21,137 bases of DNA from DATDYW01 sp036516995 (GCA_036516995.1 DATDYW010000037.1:1-21137), one strand, 5' to 3'. Shown: positions 6,678-12,941, numbered from the stretch's first letter. The notes: generated by a model from the letters alone, not told the origin. Made by a program: numbers and translations.

Positions 6678-6718
6678 AGGACGGAGGTGGCGCGAGGGCG
6701 GAGGAGTCCGGGGCGTGG

Positions 6719-7126
6719 CTACCTCCCTCGCGCGGCGTCGAGGCTCCAGACGCCCGCACCGGCGGCCGAGAAGAAGAGCCAGATGAAGCAGAAGAGGATG
6801 GCGTCGGTGCCGCCGTTGGCGATCGGCCAGAAGCCGTTCCCGAAGTGAGCCATGAAGTACGCCACCGCCATCTCGCCGGCGAGGATGAAGGCGGCCGGCC
6901 GGGCGAAGAGGCCGAGGAGCATCAGCGCGCCGCCGAAGACTTCCAGGATGCCGGCGAGGCCGATCAGCGAAAAGATTTCCACGGTCATCCCGCCCGGCAT
7001 CGGAATCGGGAAGCCGAAGAGCTTCGTCGCGCCGACCTCGATGAAGAGGAGCGCGGCGACGATGCGCAGGACGCTGAGGAGACGCGGGGCGCAGGCGGAC
7101 CACTTGCTGGCGAGAGTTGGAGGCAT
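6719..7126 (-). CDS. DoxX family membrane protein
   Basis: About 135 aa with four hydrophobic segments. LLSVLRIVAALLFIEVGATKLFG, the glycine-rich GLAGILEVFGGALMLLGLF and the FILAGEMAVAYFMAHF stretch are typical of DoxX/SURF4-like integral membrane proteins, which in other bacteria take part in respiration-linked or redox-protective membrane complexes. I chose the ATG at 7126; a TTG at 7150 would sit almost on top of the TATAAT box and is less likely. That leaves a ~20-nt leader, longer than for most genes here. It precedes the nucleotidyltransferase gene in the same direction. Confidence 0.85.
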   Translation of the reverse strand: MPPTLASKWSACAPRLLSVLRIVAALLFIEVGATKLFGFPIPMPGGMTVEIFSLIGLAGILEVFGGALMLLGLFARPAAFILAGEMAVAYFMAHFGNGFWPIANGGTDAILFCFIWLFFSAAGAGVWSLDAARGR

Positions 7127-7151
7127 TGGCGGTTTGGGGGTTAGCGGCAAA

Positions 7152-7157
7152 ATTATA
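7152..7157 (-). promoter_or_regulatory. -10 box for doxX
   Basis: A perfect TATAAT on the minus strand, 25 nt before the chosen ATG. Confidence 0.5.
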
Positions 7158-7241
7158 CCCGGTAATTTTGTACGTGGCGATATCTTGCGGCTGCTCTGCC
7201 CTGTCTTACTCTTCCCTCTGCCTTCTGCCCCCTTACCTCAC

Positions 7242-8879
7242 TCAGTCTCCGGCTCCAATTATTCTCCGCGTGATCGGCCCGTAGAACCCGGCGGCGGGCG
7301 AGATGCTCTGAGCCGCCTGGAACTTGGCGAGCGCGGCCTGGGTGAGCGGGCCGAAGTGGTCGGTCTCGGAGCCGGGAGCTCCGGGACCGGCCGCCGCGAG
7401 CGGAAAGCCGTAGGTGTTGAGGAAAACCTGGAGGGCGCGGACGTCCTCGCCGGTGTCGCCGAGCTCGAGGTCGCGGGGCGCGTGAGGGGAAGCAGGCGTG
7501 CCGGGGGCGACGGCGGCGGCGGCTGATTCGTCGTCCGCGTCGCCCCCCGGCTGGTCAGACGACGAGGCGAGATTGTCGGTCGATGGTCCGGCCCCGCCGG
7601 ACGCCTCGTCGGTCGGGGAAAAGGAAAAGGTGGTGACGGAGGGCTGGCGGGAGCCGCCGCTCGCGGGTGAGGAGTACCCGTGGTACGTGACCGTGCCGCC
7701 CACCGTGCCGCCGATTGGATTGGGAGACGGCGAGTAGACGTCGGCGTTGCCGGAGACGGTGCCGACGTTAACGCTTGAGCCATTGAAAGTGGCGTTGCCG
7801 GAGACGGTGTTGTTGTTAGAGCTCGAGCCGTTGAAGGTGGCGTCGCCGTTGACGGTGTTGTTGTTGTCGCTCGTGCCGTTAAACACGGTGCCGCCGGAGA
7901 CGGTGCCGTCGTTGTAGCTAGAATCATTGAAGGTGGCGCCGCCGTTGACGGTGCCCTGGGTGTAGCTGCTGCCATTGAATGTGGCACTGCCGGAGACGGT
8001 GCCGAAGTTGTTGCTCGTGTCGCCAAAGGTGGCGTTGCCGGTGACGGTTGCGCCGTTATTGTTGCGGGCCGTATCGCCAAAGGTGGCGCCGCCATCGACG
8101 ATGTACGAGTTGTAGCCCGTGCCACTGAAAATGGCGCTGCCGTTGATGGTGCCAGCGTTGTTCGTCGTGCCAAAAACGATGCTCGCCGTACCCAAAAACT
8201 GATAGGTGGTTACGGGAACAGCATCCGAACCATAGACGGTGCCCTCGACAGCGCCGCTCCACGATTTGTTGCCGGTGAAGGAAAAAACCCCGCCACTGGG
8301 AGCAGAGCCGCTGTAGTAGGTGGTATTGAACGTGGCATCACCAGAAATAGTTGCATTCCAGTTGACGCTCGTGCCGTTGAAGACGGCGTCGCCGTTAATA
8401 GCGTTGCTGTAGTTTCTGCTCGAGTTATTGAAGGTGGCGTTGCCATTGATGGTGCCCCCGTCAATGTAGCTTGTACCATTCAAAGTGACATCCCCGTTGA
8501 TGGTCGTGCCATCGAAATAGCTCACATTGGTGAAAACATTGACGCCGTTGAAGGTGGCGCCAGCAGCCGTCGTCACGTCTATGTTGATCGCTGAATTTTC
8601 GACCGTGAGCGTGTTCACCGACGCGGGAGCGCCGGAATTTGAGAGAACGGTCGCGGTAACAATTGCGTCGTCGCCAGCGCCCGGTACCACGTCCGTGGTC
8701 CAGTTTGCGGTGTTAGCCCAGTTACCGTCAGCCGCACCGTTGTCGAAGGTGTAGGTGGTAGCCGCCGCGAGAGAGTTGATGATGACAGCGGCGACACCGA
8801 AAAGGGCAACAACCAGGAGCGCGTGCCGCGCTCTGGCCTGGTGTCTGGCAGTCAGCTGCTCCGGTTCGCTGGCGCTCAC
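7242..8879 (-). CDS. Repeat-rich surface protein with peptidoglycan-binding domain
   Basis: 545 aa. A signal-anchor helix (about 17-38) is followed by an autotransporter-passenger-like start (DNGAADGNWANTANW...VPGAGDDAIV). About a dozen 16-17-residue repeats then run from ~110 to ~395, with consensus GTVSGNATFNGSSxNN, rich in Gly, Asn, Ser and Thr, consistent with a parallel beta-helix stalk. A low-complexity Ser/Ala/Asp linker leads to a C-terminal peptidoglycan-binding domain 1 (about 465-542: LELGDTGEDVRALQVFLN...FGPLTQAALAKFQ...YGPITRRII). It starts at a GTG 8 nt after a perfect TATAAT, so the message is probably leaderless. It lies directly after the M14 pair and is probably an envelope-anchored extracellular structural or adhesive protein. 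Repeat number may vary between strains. Confidence 0.85.
   Translation of the reverse strand: MSASEPEQLTARHQARARHALLVVALFGVAAVIINSLAAATTYTFDNGAADGNWANTANWTTDVVPGAGDDAIVTATVLSNSGAPASVNTLTVENSAINIDVTTAAGATFNGVNVFTNVSYFDGTTINGDVTLNGTSYIDGGTINGNATFNNSSRNYSNAINGDAVFNGTSVNWNATISGDATFNTTYYSGSAPSGGVFSFTGNKSWSGAVEGTVYGSDAVPVTTYQFLGTASIVFGTTNNAGTINGSAIFSGTGYNSYIVDGGATFGDTARNNNGATVTGNATFGDTSNNFGTVSGSATFNGSSYTQGTVNGGATFNDSSYNDGTVSGGTVFNGTSDNNNTVNGDATFNGSSSNNNTVSGNATFNGSSVNVGTVSGNADVYSPSPNPIGGTVGGTVTYHGYSSPASGGSRQPSVTTFSFSPTDEASGGAGPSTDNLASSSDQPGGDADDESAAAAVAPGTPASPHAPRDLELGDTGEDVRALQVFLNTYGFPLAAAGPGAPGSETDHFGPLTQAALAKFQAAQSISPAAGFYGPITRRIIGAGD
7740..8480 (-). repeat. 48-bp in-frame tandem repeats within the surface protein gene
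   Basis: The coding repeats recur with a 48-bp period; for example GAGACGGTG occurs at 7753 and again at 7801. Units are best conserved from 7740 to 8060 and more diverged towards 8480, where a few units are 51 bp and one longer insertion (about 8200-8330) interrupts the series. Confidence 0.75.
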
Positions 8880-8887
8880 GTAGGCCG

Positions 8888-8893
8888 ATTATA
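8888..8893 (-). promoter_or_regulatory. -10 box of the surface protein gene
   Basis: Perfect TATAAT on the minus strand, 8 nt before the GTG at 8879 and only 3 nt after the stop codon of the M14 gene, so the gene can be transcribed apart from the M14 pair. Confidence 0.6.
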
Positions 8894-8896
8894 ACG

Positions 8897-9799
8897 CTAC
8901 GGCGCGGGTTTCGTATTTTGTCCGTAGCGCTCAAAAAGTGCCTTGACGCCCGCCAGGTTTCGTTCGAGCTCCACGGCCTCGTGCGTCGAGAGCTCCACGG
9001 TAATCGCGGGAACGCCGATGGAGGCCAGCCAGTCCTCGGCGGCGCCGGTGACGGCGTAGGCGTCGAACGTCTTCACCGCCGGGTAGCCGGACGCGATCGC
9101 GTAGGCGTCCATCACCTCGAGCGTCACGGGGAGAATCCCCGCTTCGCAGGCCGAGGCGTACACCGCGTTCGCCTGGCTGTGCCAGAGGACAACCGCCGCC
9201 GGTCCAATCTTCAGGACGAGGTCGCGGACAGCTCTGGCCTCGGGCTCGGAGAACGCCGCCGACCCGGCGGAGACCGGGCTGTCTTTCCAGGTCGCCTGCG
9301 GCTGCCACCTGCAGTCGAAGTTGCGGTTGAGGTCCACCGCGTTGGCGTTGAAGCGCCCCGGCGACTGGTCGGTGCCCACCGGCACATCGGAAGCCGCGAA
9401 GCGACCCTCCTTCCCCACGACCTTGAAGATGCCGTCCGGGTTGGCGTTCGGCACAACCGTCACCGAGACATTGGCGGGAATCGCGGCGGGGCTCATTGCG
9501 AGGTAGTCCATCACCCCGTAGGCCAGGACGACGCTGTTCCACTCGTAGCCGCCGTGGATGCCGCCGATGAGCAGCAGGCGCGTCGCTCCGCCCCCGTAGG
9601 TGTGCGCCTCAATCGCGCGGCCCTGGACGGACGCGCCCACGACCTGGCGCTCGAGCTTCAGAGCCCGGGAGGTCACCTCCCCCGTGACGGCCGGCTCCGG
9701 CGGTGAGTTGCGCCGGGTGAAGAGCAGGAAGGCGGCGAGGCTAAAGAGCGCGACGGCAGCCACGGCGGCAACAATCCGCCAGACGGCGCCCGCCGGCAT
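8897..9799 (-). CDS. Membrane-anchored M14-family zinc carboxypeptidase
   Basis: 300 aa. A signal-anchor helix (about 8-27) precedes an extracytoplasmic M14-like domain. Visible active-site elements are IGGIHGGYEWN (His82 and probably Glu86 as metal ligands), VVPNANPDG (115-123), DLNRNFDC (156-163, substrate-binding Arg159), LWHSQA (third metal ligand His207) and ITVELSTHE (catalytic Glu269). His-x-x-x-Glu has one residue more than the classical HxxE, a spacing to verify against relatives. Likely trims peptides or peptidoglycan stems at the cell surface. Its ATG overlaps the stop of the upstream paralogue by one base (TAATG), so the two are coupled. The downstream neighbour is a peptidoglycan-binding surface protein. 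Confidence 0.82.
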   Translation of the reverse strand: MPAGAVWRIVAAVAAVALFSLAAFLLFTRRNSPPEPAVTGEVTSRALKLERQVVGASVQGRAIEAHTYGGGATRLLLIGGIHGGYEWNSVVLAYGVMDYLAMSPAAIPANVSVTVVPNANPDGIFKVVGKEGRFAASDVPVGTDQSPGRFNANAVDLNRNFDCRWQPQATWKDSPVSAGSAAFSEPEARAVRDLVLKIGPAAVVLWHSQANAVYASACEAGILPVTLEVMDAYAIASGYPAVKTFDAYAVTGAAEDWLASIGVPAITVELSTHEAVELERNLAGVKALFERYGQNTKPAP

Positions 9800-10686
9800 T
9801 ACTTGGCGTACCGCTTCAGCAGCGCGTCGATGCCCGCCTGGTTCTTAGACCACTCGGTATCCTCGTGCGTGGTCAGCAGCACGCTGATTGCCGGGGTGCC
9901 GCGTTTGGCGAGCCAGTTCGTGAGGTCGCCGGTGATTTCGTAGAAATTGAACTCCTGGTGCGCGGGGTAGCCGGACGCGGCGGCGAACACCTTCGTGATT
10001 TCAGTCGTCTCCGCCGGAACGCCGTCGTGGCAGTTGGAGGCAAACACGCCGCCCGCCGAGCTGTACCAGACGAGCGCCGCGGCAATCGGGTGAGCCTCGA
10101 CGTACGCCTTGATTGCCTGGCTCTCCGGCTCGGAGAAAGCTGCGCTGCCGCCGTCAACGGTCTTGCTCTGCCAGGTGCCCTCCTTCTTCCAATCGCAGTC
10201 GAAGTTGCGATTTAGATCCACAGTGTTCGCATTGAAGCGACTGGCGACTCGTATCTCTTGAGAAGTTGAGACGCTGGCCTTCGTGAACATGGTCGTTGTA
10301 CCTACGGCTTTGTTTAGGCCGTCTGGGTTGAGCACTGGAATTACAGTTACTTTCACATTTGCAGGAATCGTGGAGGAGCTCTTTGTGAGGTAGTCCATCG
10401 CCTCGTAGGCAACGAGCGCGGTGTTCCAGGAGTAGCCGCCGTGGATGCCGCCAACGAAGAGGAGCTCCGTCTCGCCGCTGCCGTAGTGGTAGGCGACGAT
10501 GTCGCGGCCCTCGACGGACTTGCCGATAACTGTTTTGGTCTTATCTTCAACGGGCGCGGTGGTCGTTGCAACCGCAACCGTCGTGGTCGCCTGCTCCTGC
10601 GGCGCGTTCTGATTAGATGGGCCCCGCATTAGGAAAAAAGCCACAATAAGTGCCACGACCACCAGGACGAAAAGGATTTTTTTCAT
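9799..10686 (-). CDS. Membrane-anchored M14-like paralogue, probable pseudoenzyme
   Basis: 295 aa, same layout as its downstream neighbour: N-terminal helix (about 3-20), a Thr/Ala-rich linker (about 33-44), then an M14-like domain. The scaffold is retained: GGIHGGYSWN (79-88), PVLNPDG, DLNRNFDC (157-164, Arg160), SEPES and ASGYPA. Three positions that are polar catalytic residues in the neighbour are changed: Glu86 to Ser, His207 to Tyr208, Glu269 to Leu270. His82 remains. The frame is intact and codons look normal, so it is kept as a protein, perhaps as a regulator, a substrate-binding subunit or a dimer partner of the active enzyme. It starts 7 nt after a TAGAAT box and leads a two-gene operon with the active copy. 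Confidence 0.82.
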   Translation of the reverse strand: MKKILFVLVVVALIVAFFLMRGPSNQNAPQEQATTTVAVATTTAPVEDKTKTVIGKSVEGRDIVAYHYGSGETELLFVGGIHGGYSWNTALVAYEAMDYLTKSSSTIPANVKVTVIPVLNPDGLNKAVGTTTMFTKASVSTSQEIRVASRFNANTVDLNRNFDCDWKKEGTWQSKTVDGGSAAFSEPESQAIKAYVEAHPIAAALVWYSSAGGVFASNCHDGVPAETTEITKVFAAASGYPAHQEFNFYEITGDLTNWLAKRGTPAISVLLTTHEDTEWSKNQAGIDALLKRYAK

Positions 10687-10693
10687 GGGGGCG

Positions 10694-10699
10694 ATTCTA
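10694..10699 (-). promoter_or_regulatory. -10 box of the M14 operon
   Basis: TAGAAT on the minus strand, 7 nt before the ATG at 10686, implying a leaderless transcript. Confidence 0.6.
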
Positions 10700-10708
10700 C
10701 CACCTGGC

Positions 10709-10740
10709 TAAAAATGGCGCTTTTAGGCCGAAAAATAAGG
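10709..10740. repeat. Short intergenic repeat, TAAAAATGGCGCTTT type, copy 1
   Basis: TAAAAATGGCGCTTT followed by GAAAAATAA within about 30 bp. The same blocks recur at 11334-11364 with a few changes. It lies just upstream of the M14 operon promoter and downstream of the DM13 gene. Confidence 0.5.
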
Positions 10741-10789
10741 GTGGAATCGGTACTAGGCTGGGTGTACGGCAGGCAACGGTTCCGTCGGC

Positions 10790-11278
10790 TCAAGCCGGCG
10801 AGAGTGCTGCGTAGTTGAACAGGACACCGAACATCTTGCACCAGGTCAGGACGTACGGGTACGCGGCAACGTCTACCCCCGCCGGCACCTCGTAGTTCAC
10901 ACTCCCCTCTGTGGCCCTGACCCTGCCGAGGCTCACAAACTCATTAGCGTCGAGGTCTTTCGCCAGGTACACGTAGATGTCCGGCCCGTTAATCGTTTTG
11001 AAGTTCTCGTAGCGGACGTACGTCTTGCCGTCAGCGGCAACAATTCGGGCGGTACCGGAGGCTGGGTGGCCGGCGGTGCCGACGACCGGCGCAGATGTTG
11101 GTGGTGGAGACTCTACAGGAATCGGCGGTGGCACTTCGGCCACCATTTGTTGTGCTGGCGCCGACACCGGTTCTGGATCATCTAGCCGGACGACCCGAAA
11201 GAGCGGCGAGATTAGGTAGTAGCCGAGACCGGCCAGTGCCACCGCGGCGACCGCAACGGCAACGTGCCAGAGTTTCAT
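10790..11278 (-). CDS. Membrane-anchored DM13 domain protein
   Basis: 162 aa. An N-terminal helix (about 5-26), a Pro/Ser-rich linker (about 34-68), then a DM13 domain (about 70-160): GTARIVAADGKTYVRYENF, the INGPDIYVYLAKD motif, a VPAGVD segment and YPYVLTWCKMFGVLFNYA. The single conserved Cys in WCKMFGVLF is the hallmark residue proposed to act in redox or metal chemistry in DM13 proteins. Expected outside the membrane. It has its own -10 (TACAAT, 7 nt before the ATG) and is not tightly coupled to neighbours. Function in bacteria is unproven. Confidence 0.85.
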   Translation of the reverse strand: MKLWHVAVAVAAVALAGLGYYLISPLFRVVRLDDPEPVSAPAQQMVAEVPPPIPVESPPPTSAPVVGTAGHPASGTARIVAADGKTYVRYENFKTINGPDIYVYLAKDLDANEFVSLGRVRATEGSVNYEVPAGVDVAAYPYVLTWCKMFGVLFNYAALSPA

Positions 11279-11285
11279 AGAAAAA

Positions 11286-11291
11286 ATTGTA
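11286..11291 (-). promoter_or_regulatory. -10 box of the DM13 gene
   Basis: TACAAT on the minus strand, 7 nt before the ATG at 11278; leaderless layout. Confidence 0.55.
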
Positions 11292-11333
11292 GCAGGTGAT
11301 GAGGCGGTGGCGGAACTAGGTTTGGTCGCTTGG

Positions 11334-11386
11334 TTAAAAATGGCGCTTTGGGGTTGAAAAATAATGAAAATTGGCGTTTAAACCTA
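11334..11386. repeat. Short intergenic repeat, TAAAAATGGCGCTTT type, copies 2 and 3
   Basis: TAAAAATGGCGCTTT with GAAAAATAA (11334-11364), then a degenerate unit AAAATTGGCGTTTAAACC. It lies in the 3' region after the DUF3850 gene, as copy 1 lies after the DM13 gene. On the minus strand the core reads AAAGCGCCATTTTTA. Confidence 0.45.
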
Positions 11387-11416
11387 TAAAACGCTCGAAT
11401 GCCCAGTTTATGCGTT

Positions 11417-11692
11417 TTACTCCTTCAAGGAAATCACCTGAATACCCTTGTCGTCGATGTCCTTCCGCGGCCAGAATTTGGTGAGTTCGTCTATTTTCCA
11501 TTTTCCAACATATCCAACTTTCCTCTCTAATTCACGGCCGGTGTAGGACTTGGTGTTTGGGTCCCATTCTTTTAAAACTAAAATATCTCCCTCATTTATT
11601 TCGAAGTCATTCAGGCGCACTTCAAAAGTCTTCTTGCCATCGAGAATTTGCTGGAAGTATTCAGGCCAGACTTTTTTCTCGATTCTGTTCAC
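11417..11692 (-). CDS. DUF3850/ASCH-like protein
   Basis: 91 aa, starting at GTG. KKVWPEYFQQILDGKKTFEVRLNDF (6-30), then EGDILVLKEWDPNTKSYTGRE, matches DUF3850, a small PUA/ASCH-like fold thought to bind RNA or modified nucleotides. The ending KGIQVISL is also typical. Its base composition is much more AT-rich than neighbours and codon use differs, suggesting transfer, perhaps from phage, where DUF3850 is common. TAGAAT lies 6 nt before the GTG, so it should be leaderless and monocistronic. It sits next to a duplicated tRNA-Gln 3' end. Confidence 0.78.
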   Translation of the reverse strand: MNRIEKKVWPEYFQQILDGKKTFEVRLNDFEINEGDILVLKEWDPNTKSYTGRELERKVGYVGKWKIDELTKFWPRKDIDDKGIQVISLKE

Positions 11693-11698
11693 CCGAGT

Positions 11699-11704
11699 AT
11701 TCTA
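11699..11704 (-). promoter_or_regulatory. -10 box of the DUF3850 gene
   Basis: TAGAAT on the minus strand, 6 nt before the GTG start at 11692. Confidence 0.55.
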
Positions 11705-11711
11705 TCATCCT

Positions 11712-11738
11712 GCTCAAGCTGGCTGCGGGACTAGGATT
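11712..11738. repeat. Duplicated tRNA-Gln 3' end, attachment-site-like, distal copy
   Basis: 27 bp identical, in direct orientation, to 12576-12602. It covers the last 19 nt of tRNA-Gln including CCA plus 8 bp of downstream flank. It lies 864 bp from the functional gene on its 3' side, the geometry left by site-specific integration into a tRNA. Confidence 0.6.
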
Positions 11739-11947
11739 TAGTCACGAATCACTAAGCCGTTCGGCAATCGCTGAGGAAATTTTTGATTGCCGAACGGCTA
11801 AGTGTTCGCGACCCCGCCTCGCGCCCGGCGGAGGACCGCCGAGCTCGCTTCGCTCGCTGGCGCTGCGGCCGTTCGAATCCTAGTCCCGCAGCCCAGCGCC
11901 AAAACGGAAACTCCGCCGTCCTACGGCGGAGTTTCGGCGCTGGGCTG
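11721..11947. repeat. Nested palindrome region (structured DNA or RNA)
   Basis: Four interlocking inverted repeats. (a) 18-bp arms 11721-11738 and 11876-11893 (GGCTGCGGGACTAGGATT); the right arm is part of a third, inverted copy (11871-11893) of the tRNA-Gln 3' end. (b) A 15-bp stem 11755-11769/11785-11799, extended outward with mismatches. (c) CGGCGG/CCGCCG (11826-11831/11836-11841) inside GCGCC/GGCGC. (d) 12-bp arms 11889-11900/11936-11947 enclosing a perfect 13-bp hairpin 11907-11919/11923-11935. Arms (a) and (d) share 11889-11893, so their pairings exclude each other. No convincing protein gene is present between 11693 and 12043. Confidence 0.65.
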
Positions 11948-12043
11948 GACAGCTCGGATGCGTAGCTGGTTCAGGCGTTACGCAGCAAGCAATCCATCAG
12001 GCGGCAAATTGATGCACCTCGGACGGGCCGACCGAACCATAGG

Positions 12044-12520
12044 TTAGTAACCTTCGGGCTTGAGGGCGTCTGAGGTCAGGACCAGGGAGTGCAGCTTCCA
12101 GGCACCGCCATCTTCTGATGTCATAATCACCTCGGCTTTCGCGGACGCCTTCTCCAGTTGCAGGTCCATGAGGACGGTGGTCGACGTCTTCGACCCTCCC
12201 AGCGTAGTCAGGCTCTCGCTGCCCGCAGACTGGGCGTTATTGATGCGCTTCAGCGTTCCGAGCTTTTGCGCGTAGATGGAGAAAACCTGGGCGACACCGC
12301 TTGGATTTTCCTTCAGGCTCTCACCGAACTCTTCGTCCGCAAAGCCAGCTACAAGTGTCGGGTTCCAAGCCGCCGCCAAGGCGCTGACAGTCGAGGTCGC
12401 CGCGCTGACCGCCGCATCGTTCTGTGCGACGAGCTTAACCAGGCCGCGACCAGAGAGCACAAAAAACGCGATGAGCAGCACGCCGAGACCCGCGAGGACG
12501 TAAAGAAATACTTTTTTCAT
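12044..12520 (-). CDS. Membrane-anchored protein of unknown function
   Basis: 158 aa. N-terminal helix (about 5-24) after MKK, then a soluble domain with no family I can name. Visible features are an Ala/Ser/Thr-rich helix (about 34-52), AAWNPTLVAGFADEEF, YAQKLGTLKRINNAQ, and two strands ending in SEDGGAWKLHSLVLTSD. The layout (short helix-rich half, then beta-strands with a WKL near the end) recalls NTF2-like DUF4019-type proteins, only as a guess. It starts 7 nt after a TAGAAT box (leaderless). It is the only gene inside the segment bounded by the duplicated tRNA-Gln ends. Confidence 0.7.
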   Translation of the reverse strand: MKKVFLYVLAGLGVLLIAFFVLSGRGLVKLVAQNDAAVSAATSTVSALAAAWNPTLVAGFADEEFGESLKENPSGVAQVFSIYAQKLGTLKRINNAQSAGSESLTTLGGSKTSTTVLMDLQLEKASAKAEVIMTSEDGGAWKLHSLVLTSDALKPEGY

Positions 12521-12527
12521 GCACTTA

Positions 12528-12533
12528 ATTCTA
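12528..12533 (-). promoter_or_regulatory. -10 box of the 12044-12520 gene
   Basis: TAGAAT on the minus strand, 7 nt before the ATG at 12520. Confidence 0.6.
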
Positions 12534-12575
12534 GCACAGTGAGGATGCCCGGGGCTCCCCGGACACCAGAACCTC

Positions 12576-12602
12576 GCTCAAGCTGGCTGCGGGACTAGGA
12601 TT
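12576..12602. repeat. tRNA-Gln 3'-end repeat, attachment-site-like, proximal copy
   Basis: 27-bp sequence identical to 11712-11738, overlapping the T-arm, acceptor strand and CCA of the intact tRNA-Gln plus 8 bp beyond. Confidence 0.6.
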
Positions 12603-12657
12603 CGAACCTAGATAAACGGATTCAGAGTCCGTTGTCCTGCCGTTAGACGATCCCGCA
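12584..12657 (-). tRNA. tRNA-Gln(CTG)
   Basis: 74 nt including encoded CCA. Acceptor TGCGGGA pairs with TCCCGCA, the discriminator is G, and the first base is T as usual for glutamine tRNAs. Anticodon stem ACGGA/TCCGT holds the loop CTCTGAA, giving CTG, which reads CAG. T-arm CTAGG-TTCGAAT-CCTAG is perfect. Its 3' end is duplicated at 11712-11738 and, inverted, at 11871-11893. Confidence 0.95.
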
Positions 12658-12678
12658 AACTTGGGACGGAACGCCGAA

Positions 12679-12707
12679 AAACTACATCATTTTTGGGCTT
12701 CTCTCAA
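12679..12707 (-). promoter_or_regulatory. tRNA-Gln promoter
   Basis: On the minus strand TTGAGA (-35, 12702-12707), a 17-nt spacer and TAGTTT (-10, 12679-12684), 21 nt upstream of the tRNA 5' end. It overlaps the divergent promoter of the gene at 12726. Confidence 0.5.
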
Positions 12708-12711
12708 GGTG

Positions 12712-12717
12712 TACAAT
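12712..12717 (+). promoter_or_regulatory. -10 box of the 12726 gene
   Basis: TACAAT (with TG in front) on the plus strand, 8 nt before the ATG at 12726; leaderless layout. Confidence 0.55.
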
Positions 12718-12725
12718 TGCGAATC

Positions 12726-12941
12726 ATGGACCCACAAGGTGAGTCGCGCCTCGCGGCGCTCGAGGCGAAGGTAGAGGAGTCATTGAAGATTACGCGCAAG
12801 CTCTACCGAATCTTCCTCTGGACGGCCATCGTCACTATCGCCGCTATTGTCTTGCCGCTTTTATTTGCCGTCTTCGCACTACCGTCGATTCTCTCTGGCT
12901 TCGGTGACATCACCGCCTCATACGGCGATCTGCTGCAGTAG
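12726..12941 (+). CDS. Small MDPQ-type membrane protein
   Basis: 71 aa. It begins MDPQGESRLAALEAKVEES, an amphipathic charged helix likely to form a coiled coil, then KITRKLYR and one long hydrophobic segment (about 29-55) that may cross the membrane once or twice, ending in GDITASYGDLLQ. Small proteins starting MDPQ with this layout are recurrent in Patescibacteria; function unknown. Start chosen because TACAAT sits 8 nt upstream and because MDPQG is shared with the gene at 1537, down to the same ATGGACCCACAAGG. Confidence 0.72.
   Translation: MDPQGESRLAALEAKVEESLKITRKLYRIFLWTAIVTIAAIVLPLLFAVFALPSILSGFGDITASYGDLLQ

Noticed and set aside
7740..8480. Regular repeats suggestive of a CRISPR array.
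   Set aside because: The repeats are in frame, have no unique spacers and encode a continuous repetitive protein.
11721..11893. Possible plus-strand tRNA-Gln with a large intron, since TGCGGGA and a T-loop/TCCCGCA end flank the region.
   Set aside because: No D-arm or anticodon arm can be drawn and the 5' half of the T-stem is absent; the matches come from the inverted copies of the tRNA 3' end.
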